The notes below the pieces were generated by a model. That model did no database searches and had not been told where the DNA came from. It saw nothing but the letters and a program-made list of their open reading frames with translations. A stretch of DNA of 64,000 nt from Xanthomarina sp035306705 (GTDB lineage: Bacteria; Bacteroidota; Bacteroidia; Flavobacteriales; Flavobacteriaceae), in NCBI RefSeq assembly GCF_035306705.1, contig NZ_DATGNO010000080.1, forward strand, positions 1 through 64,000. Reading direction: 5' to 3'. Shown here piece after piece: positions 17,629 through 27,343 of the stretch. Positions within the stretch are counted from its first letter, which is position 1; every line of letters starts with the position of its first letter. The position numbers and the translations under genes are program-made.

Positions 17629-18903
17629 ATGATGCAACGCGACGAACAAATCTTCGAATTAATTGAAGCTGAAAAACACAGACAACTGGAAGGCATTGAG
17701 TTAATTGCTTCCGAAAACTTTGTAAGCAACCAAGTTATGGAAGCTGCAGGTTCTGTTTTAACTAACAAATACGCCGAAGGCTATCCTGGAAAACGTTATT
17801 ATGGTGGCTGTGAGGTGGTTGACGAGGTAGAACAATTGGCCATAGACAGAGCAAAAACTTTATTTAATGCCGAATACGTAAACGTACAACCACATTCTGG
17901 AAGTCAGGCCAACACTGCTGTTTATGCGGCTTGCTTAAAACCAGGCGATAAAATATTAGGCTTCGATTTATCTCATGGTGGACATTTGACCCATGGTTCT
18001 CCTGTAAATTTTTCAGGAAAATTATACAACCCAGTTTTTTATGGAGTAAAAAAAGAAACTGGTCTAATTGATTACGACCATGTGGAAGAAATGGCTAAAA
18101 AAGAAAAACCAAAATTAATTATTGCTGGGGCTTCTGCTTATTCTAGAGATATGGATTTTAAACGTTTTAGAGAAATAGCAGATAGTGTTGGTGCTTTGTT
18201 ATTGGCCGATATTGCACATCCCGCTGGTTTTATTGCTAAAGGTATTTTAAACGATCCGTTGCCTCATTGCCATATAGTAACCACTACCACACACAAAACC
18301 TTACGTGGACCAAGAGGTGGAATGATTATGATGGGACAGGATTTCGACAATCCGTTTGGATTAACACTTAAAAACGGAAGCTTACGTAAAATGTCGTCAT
18401 TATTGGATTCTGCTGTATTTCCTGGAAATCAAGGTGGTCCTTTAGAGCATATTATTGCCGCTAAAGCGATTGCTTTTGGTGAAGCTTTAACCGATGCGTA
18501 TTTACATTATATGCTACAAGTTCAGAAGAATGCAAAAGCCATGGCACAATCTTTCGTAAATAGAGGTTATCATATTATTTCTGGTGGCACAGACAACCAC
18601 ATGATGTTGATTGATTTAAGAAATAAGAATCTTACTGGAAAAGATGCTGAACAGGCTTTAGTAAAAGCAAATATTACAGTAAACAAAAACATGGTTCCTT
18701 TTGACGATAAATCTCCATTTGTAACTTCTGGAATTAGAATTGGAACGCCAGCCGTTACCACTAGAGGCCTAAAAGAAAAAGACATGGAGGGAATTGTAGC
18801 TTTAATCGATGAAGCACTAATGAATCATGAAGATGAAGCCAAGCTAGAAGCTATTGCTGAAAAAGCCAATGTCATGATGAGAGACTTGCCTTTATTTGCA
18901 TAG
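17629..18903 (+). CDS. glyA: Serine hydroxymethyltransferase
   Basis: A 424-residue SHMT with all family signatures: IELIASENFVS, NKYAEGYPGKRYYGGC, NVQPHSGSQAN, the PLP-binding DIAHPAGF, and the Schiff-base lysine in TTTTHKTLRGPRGG. It converts serine plus tetrahydrofolate to glycine plus 5,10-methylene-THF in the cytoplasm. The start is ATGATG; the second ATG (17632) is equally possible. It is transcribed alone between a consensus promoter and an intrinsic terminator. Confidence 0.98.
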   Translation: MMQRDEQIFELIEAEKHRQLEGIELIASENFVSNQVMEAAGSVLTNKYAEGYPGKRYYGGCEVVDEVEQLAIDRAKTLFNAEYVNVQPHSGSQANTAVYAACLKPGDKILGFDLSHGGHLTHGSPVNFSGKLYNPVFYGVKKETGLIDYDHVEEMAKKEKPKLIIAGASAYSRDMDFKRFREIADSVGALLLADIAHPAGFIAKGILNDPLPHCHIVTTTTHKTLRGPRGGMIMMGQDFDNPFGLTLKNGSLRKMSSLLDSAVFPGNQGGPLEHIIAAKAIAFGEALTDAYLHYMLQVQKNAKAMAQSFVNRGYHIISGGTDNHMMLIDLRNKNLTGKDAEQALVKANITVNKNMVPFDDKSPFVTSGIRIGTPAVTTRGLKEKDMEGIVALIDEALMNHEDEAKLEAIAEKANVMMRDLPLFA

Positions 18904-18931
18904 GTTTTTATAACTTTTATATAAAACAGAA

Positions 18932-18958
18932 AAACCTGCTGGATCAGCAGGTTTTTTT
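18932..18958 (+). terminator. Bidirectional intrinsic terminator after glyA
   Basis: Perfect stem AAACCTGCTG (18932-18941) / CAGCAGGTTT (18945-18954), with T-tracts on both strands. It serves glyA and possibly the convergent lipoprotein gene at 18984. Confidence 0.88.
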
Positions 18959-18983
18959 ATGTTTACTTTTTAGAATGTTTTGT

Positions 18984-20537
18984 TTAAAACATAATATGTT
19001 GGTAAGCTCCAGAATCTGGAGAACCCATTCTACTTACACCTAAAATATCGTTTGGTACTTGTCCGGCAAAGCCAGGATTCCCTAGAGCATTTGCTTTGGA
19101 ATCCTCGCCAATTATCATTTGGTTCCTGTCTCTATCTTTAAAATCTGGATTTTGATTAAAAACATTCCCTTCATATAAAGCTGAATCATTGAAATTATAA
19201 TTAGAGCCAGTAAAATTATTGTTATTATCTTGAAATCTCATCAAGCTGTTTGTAAACTTAAAGTTGAAGACCACGCCTGGATCTTCAATTTCATCCAGAA
19301 TAAATTCGATATTATCGTTTCCGTAAATAATGCAATTGTTGAAATTGGCTTCGGTTAAATCGGCTAAATAAGCCACGTTATCCGCATCTAAAAGAAAATT
19401 ATTGATCAATAAGGTTGGAAACTGTCTATAACTATTATTCCAAAAATTAGCAATCGTGCTATGTGTTACATTATATTTTCCTCCAAAAGTAGCAGCAAAA
19501 CTACTTTGTCCAGAATTATTAATCACTAAGTTTTCAGCTAAAATAGAAGTTCTCCTTCCTAAGATTCCAAAATTACTGGAATTGTATATTTTCGAATTGG
19601 TGATATTTAGTTTGTTGTTGACTTCATTCGGATTTCCTTCACATAAAATACCAACAGCGCCATTTTTAATAGTTGCGTAATTAATGTTGTTATTAACACT
19701 GCCTTCAAGCAACCAAATGGTTCCCCATTGCCCCGGAATATTAGAAAAACTAGGTTCTAGTCTGTCTCCTTCAAAAACAACTTCATTTTCCAACAACTCC
19801 TGATCGGAACTTAAAGCACCATTAACTTGTAAACTAGCACCTTCTGAAACCAAAATTCCAGAATTGGCATGAAAATGTACGCGTGCTCCAGCTTCAACCG
19901 TTAAAGTTTCGTTGTTTGGAACGGCTGCATACCCATAGACCACATAGGGTTTTTGGTTTGTAAAAGTTAATTCGCTTGGCAATAAATAACGACCTTGAAT
20001 ATCGGTTTCTATAAGCTCTCCGCCTATGTTTATAGTCAAGGTTTCAATAATTCCTGTCGTATTATCTTTATCAGGATAGATAAAAACGGCATCCTTTACT
20101 AGGGTTACCAATTCTACCGATTGAAAGTTGGAACCAGAGTCGAATTCTATTTTATCGGTATATAAAAATTCGCCATTTAAATTCGGTAAATTATTGATAT
20201 CGATAGTTGTTTCTATAAATACGTACATACTATCTTTTGCAAGAATCTCTACGTTTTGGAACACTTTTCCAGGCATTCCATCTACATTTAATCGATAGTT
20301 TGAGTTTTCGCCCAAAGCCAATCTAAGAGAAGGAATACTAATATCGTTACTGCTTCTATTATACACTTTAAGATTGTAGGTACTAGACCCAATATTTGTA
20401 AAAACGGTGTCTAAGTAAACGGTATCTTTTGAAAATTCCAGATTTCCAGAGCTCGGTCCAAAATCCAAATCTTTTCTACAGGAACTGGTAAAGATAAAAA
20501 CGCTTAAACAAATAATAACATAAAAGGTTTGCTTCAT
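18984..20537 (-). CDS. Lipoprotein with right-handed beta-helix region
   Basis: A 517-residue lipoprotein (signal about 1-19, lipobox TSSC). The N-terminal part (about 25-170) is an immunoglobulin-like domain (LEFSKDTVYLDTVFTNIGSSTYNLKVYN). The central and C-terminal region (about 200-470) reads as parallel beta-helix turns rich in NN ladders (ITNSKIYNSSNFGILG, NNCIIYGNDNIEF), ending in GSPDSGAYQ. Similar proteins are common Bacteroidota surface lipoproteins; some bind or process polysaccharides, but no catalytic residues can be assigned here. It is transcribed alone, convergent with glyA. Confidence 0.8.
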   Translation of the reverse strand: MKQTFYVIICLSVFIFTSSCRKDLDFGPSSGNLEFSKDTVYLDTVFTNIGSSTYNLKVYNRSSNDISIPSLRLALGENSNYRLNVDGMPGKVFQNVEILAKDSMYVFIETTIDINNLPNLNGEFLYTDKIEFDSGSNFQSVELVTLVKDAVFIYPDKDNTTGIIETLTINIGGELIETDIQGRYLLPSELTFTNQKPYVVYGYAAVPNNETLTVEAGARVHFHANSGILVSEGASLQVNGALSSDQELLENEVVFEGDRLEPSFSNIPGQWGTIWLLEGSVNNNINYATIKNGAVGILCEGNPNEVNNKLNITNSKIYNSSNFGILGRRTSILAENLVINNSGQSSFAATFGGKYNVTHSTIANFWNNSYRQFPTLLINNFLLDADNVAYLADLTEANFNNCIIYGNDNIEFILDEIEDPGVVFNFKFTNSLMRFQDNNNNFTGSNYNFNDSALYEGNVFNQNPDFKDRDRNQMIIGEDSKANALGNPGFAGQVPNDILGVSRMGSPDSGAYQHIMF

Positions 20538-20623
20538 TTTTGAATGATCATTTAGGAATAATATCTCGAGTACTTGGTAAAAATATAACTTTTGAATTGA
20601 TGATTTAGTATGAAACTAACATT

Positions 20624-21013
20624 TTAGTAAAATATTTTAAAAACCTCATCTATTATCCTTGTTGGTTTTAGAGTCTTTGAACTTATAAAACACCAAGTTG
20701 TTTCAGATTTTGCCAAAAGCTTATTTGTGGTATTATTTATAATTTCAACAACTCTTGTACAGGTTACCCCTTCAGATTTTGTGATATAAGTTTTAATTTT
20801 AATGGCATCGTCCAATATGGCTGGGCGTTTATATTCTATAGAATGTGTGAGCATGACCCAAAAGTAAGCATCTCTTATTTCCTGGGAAGCATAAGTAACC
20901 CAATGTTCTTTGGCAATATCCTGAACCCACTGAACATAACGCACATTATTAACGTGATCTAGATCGTCTAAATCGTCTTTACTAACCGTTAAAAAGCTCT
21001 CGAAAGTTTTCAA
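20624..21013 (-). CDS. Acyl-CoA thioesterase, hot-dog fold (4HBT/YbgC type)
   Basis: A 129-residue single hot-dog domain. The catalytic-region motif DDLDHVNNVRYVQWVQD (about 16-32) carries the Asp and the HxNN typical of 4-hydroxybenzoyl-CoA/YbgC-FadM thioesterases. It would hydrolyse an acyl-CoA in the cytoplasm; substrate unknown. It lies about 65 bp downstream of the glutamine cyclotransferase gene in the same orientation, possibly in one transcript. Confidence 0.88.
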   Translation of the reverse strand: MKTFESFLTVSKDDLDDLDHVNNVRYVQWVQDIAKEHWVTYASQEIRDAYFWVMLTHSIEYKRPAILDDAIKIKTYITKSEGVTCTRVVEIINNTTNKLLAKSETTWCFISSKTLKPTRIIDEVFKIFY

Positions 21014-21077
21014 AATTATTTATTTATTTATTAGAAATGCCTCTGAAATATATCCACTTAGATTAAATTATAATTTT

Positions 21078-22112
21078 CTATTTTTCAATAATCTCAACTT
21101 CAAACAGCTTATCCCAACGTTTTCCTGTAATAAAAAAGGTTTTGGTATCTGGATTATAAGCAATTCCATTTAATACATCTAATTTTGGATGTTGGGTAAC
21201 TAGCTTTCTTAAAGGTGTAAAATCGATGACCCCTTCCACAGCACCATTTTTAGGATTTATAATGGCCACGCCATTTTTGTTATAACGGTTGGCGTAGATT
21301 TTACCATCCACCCATTCCAATTCGTTCAATTCCACGACTTTTCCTTTATTATGGTAAGCTTGAATAAAGCTCTCTTCAGTTAAGGTATCTGGATTTAGGA
21401 TCCAAATTTTTTCGGTTCCATCACTTTTATACAGTTTTTTGCCATCGTTGCAAATTCCCCATCCTTCTTTACTTTCACCATATTTAAAGCTTCCTGTTCT
21501 TTCAAACGTGTTTACATCGTAAACAAGACCTGTACCACTTTTCCATGTAAGTTGATAAATTTTATCGTTTAAAATGGTTAAGCCTTCACCAAAATAGGCA
21601 TCGGCCAAATTGATGTTTTTTAAAACCTCTCCTGTTTTATAATCTACTTTTCTAAGTTTGGACTCCTTGTATTGTCCTGTGCTTTCGTATAATTCACCTT
21701 TGTAAAACTCCAAACCTTGGGTGTAAGAAGTTATATCGTGAGGATATTCGTTAATAATTTTATACGAATATACTTTAGGAGTCTGATTGTTTAAAATAGT
21801 GATTTTCTGAGTAATAATTTCGGTTGTTCCATCTAAATTAAGATGTGCTTCAACCAGATGTTCACCCAACCTATATTCTTTTAAATCTATTGGTTCTGAA
21901 ACTGGATTTCCATCTATTTTAAACTCTACCGAAGAAACTTCATGGTTTTTTGGATTGGAAATCGAGAGTTTCAAGGTTTCATCTATCGTAATAGCTTGCC
22001 CTTCGGCATTAGTTTTAATAGAAATATCATTTTTTTTCTGTGCAGAATTACTTCCACAAGACAGTAAAAAACTCCCTAAAAATATGATTGTAAGATGTTT
22101 GAATGTCTTCAT
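21078..22112 (-). CDS. Glutaminyl-peptide cyclotransferase, lipoprotein
   Basis: A 344-residue lipoprotein (signal about 1-19, lipobox FLLSC). After a linker and a short Ig-like segment (about 40-110), residues about 115-344 form the five-bladed propeller of the glutamine cyclotransferase family (PF05096): HDITSYTQGLEF, YESTGQYKESKLRKVD, YFGEGLTILNDKIYQLTWK, EGWGICNDGKKLYKSDGT and NGIAYNPDTKTFFITGKRWDKLFEV. The reaction cyclises N-terminal Gln to pyroglutamate with release of ammonia. T9SS-secreted proteins of this phylum often carry N-terminal pyroglutamate after signal cleavage before Gln, so a periplasmic role in capping exported proteins is plausible (known link, inferred here). Confidence 0.93.
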   Translation of the reverse strand: MKTFKHLTIIFLGSFLLSCGSNSAQKKNDISIKTNAEGQAITIDETLKLSISNPKNHEVSSVEFKIDGNPVSEPIDLKEYRLGEHLVEAHLNLDGTTEIITQKITILNNQTPKVYSYKIINEYPHDITSYTQGLEFYKGELYESTGQYKESKLRKVDYKTGEVLKNINLADAYFGEGLTILNDKIYQLTWKSGTGLVYDVNTFERTGSFKYGESKEGWGICNDGKKLYKSDGTEKIWILNPDTLTEESFIQAYHNKGKVVELNELEWVDGKIYANRYNKNGVAIINPKNGAVEGVIDFTPLRKLVTQHPKLDVLNGIAYNPDTKTFFITGKRWDKLFEVEIIEK

Positions 22113-22166
22113 TTTAACTTTATAATTTTCGGCAAGTTATTTATTAAAATTCAGTTTAAAAAATCA

Positions 22167-22197
22167 TTGCATTAAAATTAAAAGTATTGTATCTTTG
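22167..22197 (+). promoter_or_regulatory. Promoter of the SRP RNA
   Basis: TTG (22167-22169), 20-bp spacer, TATCTTTG (22190-22197), a near-perfect flavobacterial primary promoter placing transcription start a few bases before the RNA stem. Confidence 0.85.
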
Positions 22198-22201
22198 CAC
22201 G

Positions 22202-22303
22202 AGGCAAGTCCTACACAACTAGCTCCTGTTGAATCCTCCAGGGCGGGAACGCAGCAAAGGTAAATGGTCGTAGCAGTGTGATGTAGGTAACTTGCCTTTT
22301 TTT
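22202..22303 (+). ncRNA. ffs: Signal recognition particle RNA (4.5S-like)
   Basis: About 100 nt with closing stem AGGCAAGT (22202-22209) / ACTTGCCT (22290-22297) followed by a T9 tract acting as its own terminator. The conserved domain IV apical region is visible: CCTCCAGGGCGGGAACGCAG then CAAAGGTAAATGG (about 22236-22268), with the GGGAA-type loop and AGCA asymmetric bulge that bind Ffh. It scaffolds co-translational targeting of membrane and secreted proteins. Its promoter is directly upstream. Confidence 0.95.
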
Positions 22304-22309
22304 TTGCCT

Positions 22310-22339
22310 ATCCTTAATCCTTTCTTAAGAAAAGGACAT
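22310..22339. repeat. Short palindromic intergenic repeat, copy 1
   Basis: ATCCTTAATCCTTTC, TTAAG, AAAAGGACAT. It forms a CCTTTTC-type hairpin and shares the leader ATCCTTAATCCTT with the element at 44638-44677. REP-like intergenic element; function unknown. Confidence 0.5.
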
Positions 22340-22348
22340 AAAAATAAC

Positions 22349-22388
22349 AAAGATTTGAAAGCTCCGGTTTTCAAATCTTTTTCTTTTT
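22349..22388. terminator. AT-rich hairpin downstream of ffs
   Basis: Perfect 12-bp stem AAAGATTTGAAA (22349-22360) / TTTCAAATCTTT (22369-22380) with loop GCTCCGGT and a T-rich tail (TTCTTTTT). It looks like an intrinsic terminator isolating the short-chain dehydrogenase gene from ffs read-through. Confidence 0.65.
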
Positions 22389-22445
22389 ACCCCTACTATT
22401 TGCAATTCATTTTTAATTTTACAATTTTATTATATCTTTAACGCT

Positions 22446-23249
22446 ATGTCTAAAATTGTTTTGATTACAGGTGGATCTTCTGGAATAGGAAAATCTGTTG
22501 GTGAATTTCTAGTCCAAAAAGGATTTATTGTTTACGGAACAAGCCGATCACCCGAAAAATACCCCGAAAGTAAATTTCCCATTGTAGCTTTAGATGTTAC
22601 TAAAAAGGAAACTATTACAAGTGCCATTAATCACGTACTTTCAAAAGAAGGACATATAGATGTTTTGATTAACAATGCAGGAGTTGGTATTACAGGTCCT
22701 ATTGAAGAAATTCCTGAATCTGAAATTAAAAACAACTTCGACACCAATTTATTTGGTCCCATTAATGTCATTAAAGCCGTGTTGCCTAGCATGCGCGCTC
22801 ATGGTTCGGGATTAATAATAAACGTTACTTCCATTGCTGGTTATATGGGTTTACCTTATAGAGGTATTTATAGTGCCAGTAAAGGTGCTTTTGAACTGGT
22901 TACCGAAGCTTTTAGAATGGAGATTAAAGACTTCAATATTCAAATGACCAATGTGGCACCTGGCGATTTTGCGACTAATATAGCTTCTGGGCGATACCAC
23001 GCTCCTATTTTAGAGAATTCCCCATATAAAATTCCTTATGGAAACACCTTAAAACTCATGGATACGCATGTAGATGAAGGCAAAGATCCCTTACTTATGG
23101 CTAAGGCCATCTTTAAAATCATTAATACTCCCAAGCCTAAAGTTCATTATAAAATTGGAGAATTCATGCAAAAGTTTTCTATTGTGTTAAAAAGAATTCT
23201 GCCCGACAAGACTTACGAGAAGCTTTTATTAAAGCATTATAAGCTGTAA
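22446..23249 (+). CDS. Short-chain dehydrogenase/reductase (SDR)
   Basis: A 267-residue classical SDR: cofactor motif TGGSSGIG (about 8-15), LDVTKK, NNAGVG (about 77-82), the catalytic Ser in NVTSIAGYMG and the YSASKGAF Tyr-Lys pair (about 145-152). The cofactor preference suggested by TSRSPEKYP after beta-2 is NADP(H). Substrate unknown; the C-terminus (PKPKVHYKIGEFMQKFSIVL) resembles retinol-dehydrogenase-like SDRs. A TATCTTTA box, a variant of the -7 element, lies just before the ATG. Confidence 0.92.
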   Translation: MSKIVLITGGSSGIGKSVGEFLVQKGFIVYGTSRSPEKYPESKFPIVALDVTKKETITSAINHVLSKEGHIDVLINNAGVGITGPIEEIPESEIKNNFDTNLFGPINVIKAVLPSMRAHGSGLIINVTSIAGYMGLPYRGIYSASKGAFELVTEAFRMEIKDFNIQMTNVAPGDFATNIASGRYHAPILENSPYKIPYGNTLKLMDTHVDEGKDPLLMAKAIFKIINTPKPKVHYKIGEFMQKFSIVLKRILPDKTYEKLLLKHYKL

Positions 23250-23293
23250 ACTTCTATTGTTCTAAAAAGAAAGCATTGAAAAACAAACTAGCT

Positions 23294-26200
23294 ATGAAGA
23301 AATTATTATCACTCTATATCATTTTAAGTGGATGTATGGGTTATGCACAAATACTCGAGATAAACAATCCCAGCCATGCAGAATCGCGATATAGTTTGCA
23401 GGAATTAGTAGAAAACGTATTAATAAGTGGTGATTGTGCCGAAGTAAATAATTTTTCCAACCAAGCTTTTGGAGCTCCGAACCAAACATACTCTAAAAGT
23501 TATGGCTATTTTAAAAAACCTCTAGGAAGCACCTTTGCTTTCGATGAAGGGATTATATTAACTAATGGCCAGGCTTATCCTGCTGGAAATAACACAATAA
23601 ATATTAACGGAGAACCTAGCAATGAAAACTTCATGCCTGGAGATTCCGATTTAGAAGCAGCTTTAGGTGTGTCGGGAACCTTAGATGCCACTTTTGTGAA
23701 ATTTAATTTTGTGCCTACCTCTGCGGATTTTAGCTTTAACTTTATTATGGCTTCTGAAGAATATAACAACTATTTTGAATGTTTGTACTCAGATAGTTTT
23801 GCTTTCTTATTACGTGAAGTAGGTGCCGCAACATATACCAACTTGGCAATACTCCCAAATGGACAACCAATAACTGTTACCAATGTTAATAACTCAAATG
23901 GATGTCCTGCCAATGTTAACCTCTTTGAAGGATATAATCTACCTCACACCAATTATGGCGGTCAAACCAAAGTACTAACGGCAAGTGCCACAGTAGTGCC
24001 TTTCCAAGCCTATGAAATTAAGCTTGTGGTAGCAGATCAAGGAGATTATGCGTGGGATTCTGCCATTTTTATAGAAGCTGGAAGTTTTAATATTGGCCTT
24101 AATATTGGGGAAAATTTAACCATTGCAAATGGTAACCCTGCGTGCTCTATCGATACTGTTGTTTTAGATACTCAAATTCCACCAAATTCTGTAGCTCATA
24201 CTTGGTATTTTAACGGTGTTGAAATTATTGGAGAAACAGAGCCAACTCTTATAGTTATTGAAGACGGTACCTATAGCGTGCTTGTTGCTTATGGAACAAG
24301 TTGTACAGCAACAGATACCGTGACAATTGAATTTACAACCAGCCCCATAGCAAATCCGATTCCTGACCAGATACTTTGCGATATTGATAATGATGGGTTT
24401 ATAGAATTTAATCTATTACTACTAAACGAATTTATTTTAGATACTCAGCTAGAAACCGATTTTTCAATAAGCTATCACACAAGCCAAGCAAATGCAGATG
24501 CCAACATCGATCCTTTAGAAGATTCCTATACCAATCAAGTAGCCTATTTTGAAGAAACCATTTTTGCAAGAATAGAAAGCAACCAAAACCTTAATTGTTT
24601 CGACACCACAAGCTTTTTAATAGATGTCACTCCAGCTCCCATTGCCGCGCCAGTAATTTATGAATTATGCGACAATATCGACGATGGAGATGATACTAAT
24701 GGCATGGTTGAGTTCGATTTAAATACCCTTGCTGCTCAAGTTTATGGCAATCAAAATCCTGCAGAGTTAAATATTTCTTATCACATAGATCAAGCAGATG
24801 CCAATATCAATGCGTCACCCCTTTCTTTATTATACACGAATATTGTTGCAGATCAACAAGAAATTATTGTCAGACTGGAAAACATAGACAATCCTACTTG
24901 TTACGGTACAGCTACAGTTACTCTTGTAGTTAACTCTTTACCTATAACTGCAATTACCGTTACCTTGGAACAATGCGATGACGATTTAGACGGATTAACC
25001 TTATTTAATTTAACTCAAGCCTATAATTTAATTTCTGCTAATTATTTGGACTATGAAATTACTTTTTATGAAACCGAAGCTCTTGCACAAACTGGATTAG
25101 CTGTAGATCAGATTACAAATCTAACGGCCTACCCAAACCTAAACCCATTTAATGATGTTGTTTATTCAAGAGTTGAAAATGAAGAAGGCTGTCATAGAAT
25201 TACTAGAATAGATTTAATTGTTGGAGCCTCCCAAATACCAGCAAACTTCCACTTAGATTACGTGGTTTGCGACGATGCGCTTGTTGATAGTGACAACAGG
25301 AACGGAATAGCCTCCTTTAATTTTAGCGATGCAACTACTCAAATTGAAGCCTTATTCCCGATCGGGCAGAATGTAGTAGTTAGCTATTATGCAAGTATGG
25401 CAGACGCTCTTTCTGAAGAAAACGCCATCTTGAACATCACCGATTTTAGAAATGAGAATTCCCCTTTTACTCAAAATATTTTTGTTAGAATCGACAATGA
25501 AAACATCAATGCTTGCCTTGGTTTAGGCGAACACATAACCTTAACAGTAAATGCCTTACCGGAACTCAATCCAATTTCTAATTACGCACTTTGTAGTGAT
25601 AATAACGAGGCTACTTTCGATTTAACAACAAAAGACATAGAAGTTATAGGCACGCAACCAACGCCATTGTTAATTTCTTATTTTGAAAGTTCAGAAGATG
25701 CCAAGAACAACACAAACCCAATTGTTGGAGCTTATATAAACAATCAGAATCCAAGAACTATATATGTTAGGGCACAATTTGATAATAATAACAATGGTGT
25801 TGGAGATGTCGATGAATGTGTAGCAACAGATATGAGTTTCAATTTGATTATTAATGCAAACCCAAGTGTTTTTGAACCAACTCCCATTCAAATTTGTAGC
25901 TATCAAATAAATACCGAATATAATCTAACCATTAGAAAAAATGAAATTACTGGAAATGATAATTCCATAATCCTGGTTTATTACGAATCGCAATTAGATG
26001 TAGATAACAACAACCCAATAACCAATCCGTCGGCCTATTTAAATACTGTTTTAGATAATAACATTATTGTTGTGGCAACAGGTACAAATGGCTGTATCTC
26101 TCAAACGACTTTAACACTAAACACTGTTTTATTTGCTAACTTAAATCTAACACCTGCTCCTATTGAAGAATGTGAGGTAGATAACGATGGTTATGATGCC

Positions 26201-27214
26201 TTTGATATAACTAGAAGTGAAAACAGTATTTTAAATGGTCTAAATGCTTTAGATTTCGTGATTACCTATTACGAAAATGAGCAAGATGCTTTAGAAGGAA
26301 ACACCAATACCATTAACAATCCGTTAGATTTCACAAACACAGAGCCTGTTAGTCAAATTATTTATGTGCGTGTTACGCCATTCACTAACAATTGTTCTCA
26401 AATAATACCATTAACCCTTATTGTAAATCCAGTTCCTGAAATAGCGTTCGAAAACAAATATGTTATTTGTTTAGATACGAATAATCAAGTTATAGATCCA
26501 GTAACTGAAACTATTTTACCTAACCCGCCAATCGACACGCATTTAAGTGAAACCGAATATACTTTTCAGTGGTATTATGGGGAAGTAACCGATATAAACA
26601 ACCTAATTACTGGAGCTAATCAAGCAACTTTCACACCAACAACAACTGGCTTCTATACAGTTAATGCAGTAAATATTTCAACTGGATGTACCATTCCTGG
26701 AACTACAGAAGTTGTAGACTCCTATCCTCCTGAAAGTATTACTGCTGAAGTTATCAGCCAATCGTTTACAAACAATAACGCCATTGAAGTAACTATTGTA
26801 GGACAAGGTAATTATTTAATTAGTTTAGATTATGGAGAGTGGAAAGATGCTACAACTTTCCATAATGTTAGTGGTGGAGAACATAATATCCGAGTTAGAG
26901 ATACCTACAATTGTAATGAATTTGTATATGAACTAACCGTGATAGATTATCCTAAATTCTTCACTCCAAATAATGACGGTTATAATGATACCTGGAACCT
27001 ATATGGGATGCAAGATCAGCCTGAAGCAAAAATTATTATTTACGACAGATATGGCAAACTCATAAAACAAATTAGTCCTAATGGAACTGGTTGGGATGGC
27101 AGATTTAATGGTGAGCCTTTACCAACCAACGACTATTGGTTTACAGTGGAATACACCGAGCCAATCTCCTCGGTTAAAAAGATATTCAAAGCGCATTTCA
27201 CCTTAAAAAGATAA
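23294..27214 (+). CDS. Giant T9SS type B cargo with choice-of-anchor L domain and seven tandem repeats
   Basis: About 1306 residues from the ATG at 23294 (signal MKKLLSLYIILSGCMGYAQ); a TTG six codons earlier is less likely. The N-terminal part (about 40-265) is a choice-of-anchor L-like domain (CAEVNNFSNQ, FDEGIILTNG, SEEYNNYFEC, LVVADQGDYAWDSAIFIEAG). Seven tandem modules of roughly 100 residues follow, with CD-containing starts near 360, 457, 558, 657, 765, 865 and 957. Each runs from a (L/Q/E)CD.D.DG...F(N/D)L core to an ISYYES..DA...I segment and IFVRIEN...C.....L.V...P. An Ig-like segment (about 1056-1215) leads to the T9SS type B C-terminal domain (FFTPNNDGYNDTWNL ... YDRYGKLI ... WDGRFNG). 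Secreted and probably attached to the cell surface, as an adhesin-like protein; ligand unknown. It starts 44 bp after the SDR gene. Confidence 0.9.
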   Translation: MKKLLSLYIILSGCMGYAQILEINNPSHAESRYSLQELVENVLISGDCAEVNNFSNQAFGAPNQTYSKSYGYFKKPLGSTFAFDEGIILTNGQAYPAGNNTININGEPSNENFMPGDSDLEAALGVSGTLDATFVKFNFVPTSADFSFNFIMASEEYNNYFECLYSDSFAFLLREVGAATYTNLAILPNGQPITVTNVNNSNGCPANVNLFEGYNLPHTNYGGQTKVLTASATVVPFQAYEIKLVVADQGDYAWDSAIFIEAGSFNIGLNIGENLTIANGNPACSIDTVVLDTQIPPNSVAHTWYFNGVEIIGETEPTLIVIEDGTYSVLVAYGTSCTATDTVTIEFTTSPIANPIPDQILCDIDNDGFIEFNLLLLNEFILDTQLETDFSISYHTSQANADANIDPLEDSYTNQVAYFEETIFARIESNQNLNCFDTTSFLIDVTPAPIAAPVIYELCDNIDDGDDTNGMVEFDLNTLAAQVYGNQNPAELNISYHIDQADANINASPLSLLYTNIVADQQEIIVRLENIDNPTCYGTATVTLVVNSLPITAITVTLEQCDDDLDGLTLFNLTQAYNLISANYLDYEITFYETEALAQTGLAVDQITNLTAYPNLNPFNDVVYSRVENEEGCHRITRIDLIVGASQIPANFHLDYVVCDDALVDSDNRNGIASFNFSDATTQIEALFPIGQNVVVSYYASMADALSEENAILNITDFRNENSPFTQNIFVRIDNENINACLGLGEHITLTVNALPELNPISNYALCSDNNEATFDLTTKDIEVIGTQPTPLLISYFESSEDAKNNTNPIVGAYINNQNPRTIYVRAQFDNNNNGVGDVDECVATDMSFNLIINANPSVFEPTPIQICSYQINTEYNLTIRKNEITGNDNSIILVYYESQLDVDNNNPITNPSAYLNTVLDNNIIVVATGTNGCISQTTLTLNTVLFANLNLTPAPIEECEVDNDGYDAFDITRSENSILNGLNALDFVITYYENEQDALEGNTNTINNPLDFTNTEPVSQIIYVRVTPFTNNCSQIIPLTLIVNPVPEIAFENKYVICLDTNNQVIDPVTETILPNPPIDTHLSETEYTFQWYYGEVTDINNLITGANQATFTPTTTGFYTVNAVNISTGCTIPGTTEVVDSYPPESITAEVISQSFTNNNAIEVTIVGQGNYLISLDYGEWKDATTFHNVSGGEHNIRVRDTYNCNEFVYELTVIDYPKFFTPNNDGYNDTWNLYGMQDQPEAKIIIYDRYGKLIKQISPNGTGWDGRFNGEPLPTNDYWFTVEYTEPISSVKKIFKAHFTLKR

Positions 27215-27343
27215 ACGAGATTTAACAGTTTTTTTGCTAATTAATAAGCGTACCAAAACATTATAAATTGTAATTTTGCACGACCGAAGTTTCGGAATAA
27301 ACACAACGAAATTCACCTAAAAGGAATTAAAAACCAATTATTT

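Noticed and set aside
22202..22303. tRNA or riboswitch in the structured gap
   Set aside because: The conserved GGGCGGGAACGCAGCAAAGG core and closing stem identify it as SRP RNA.
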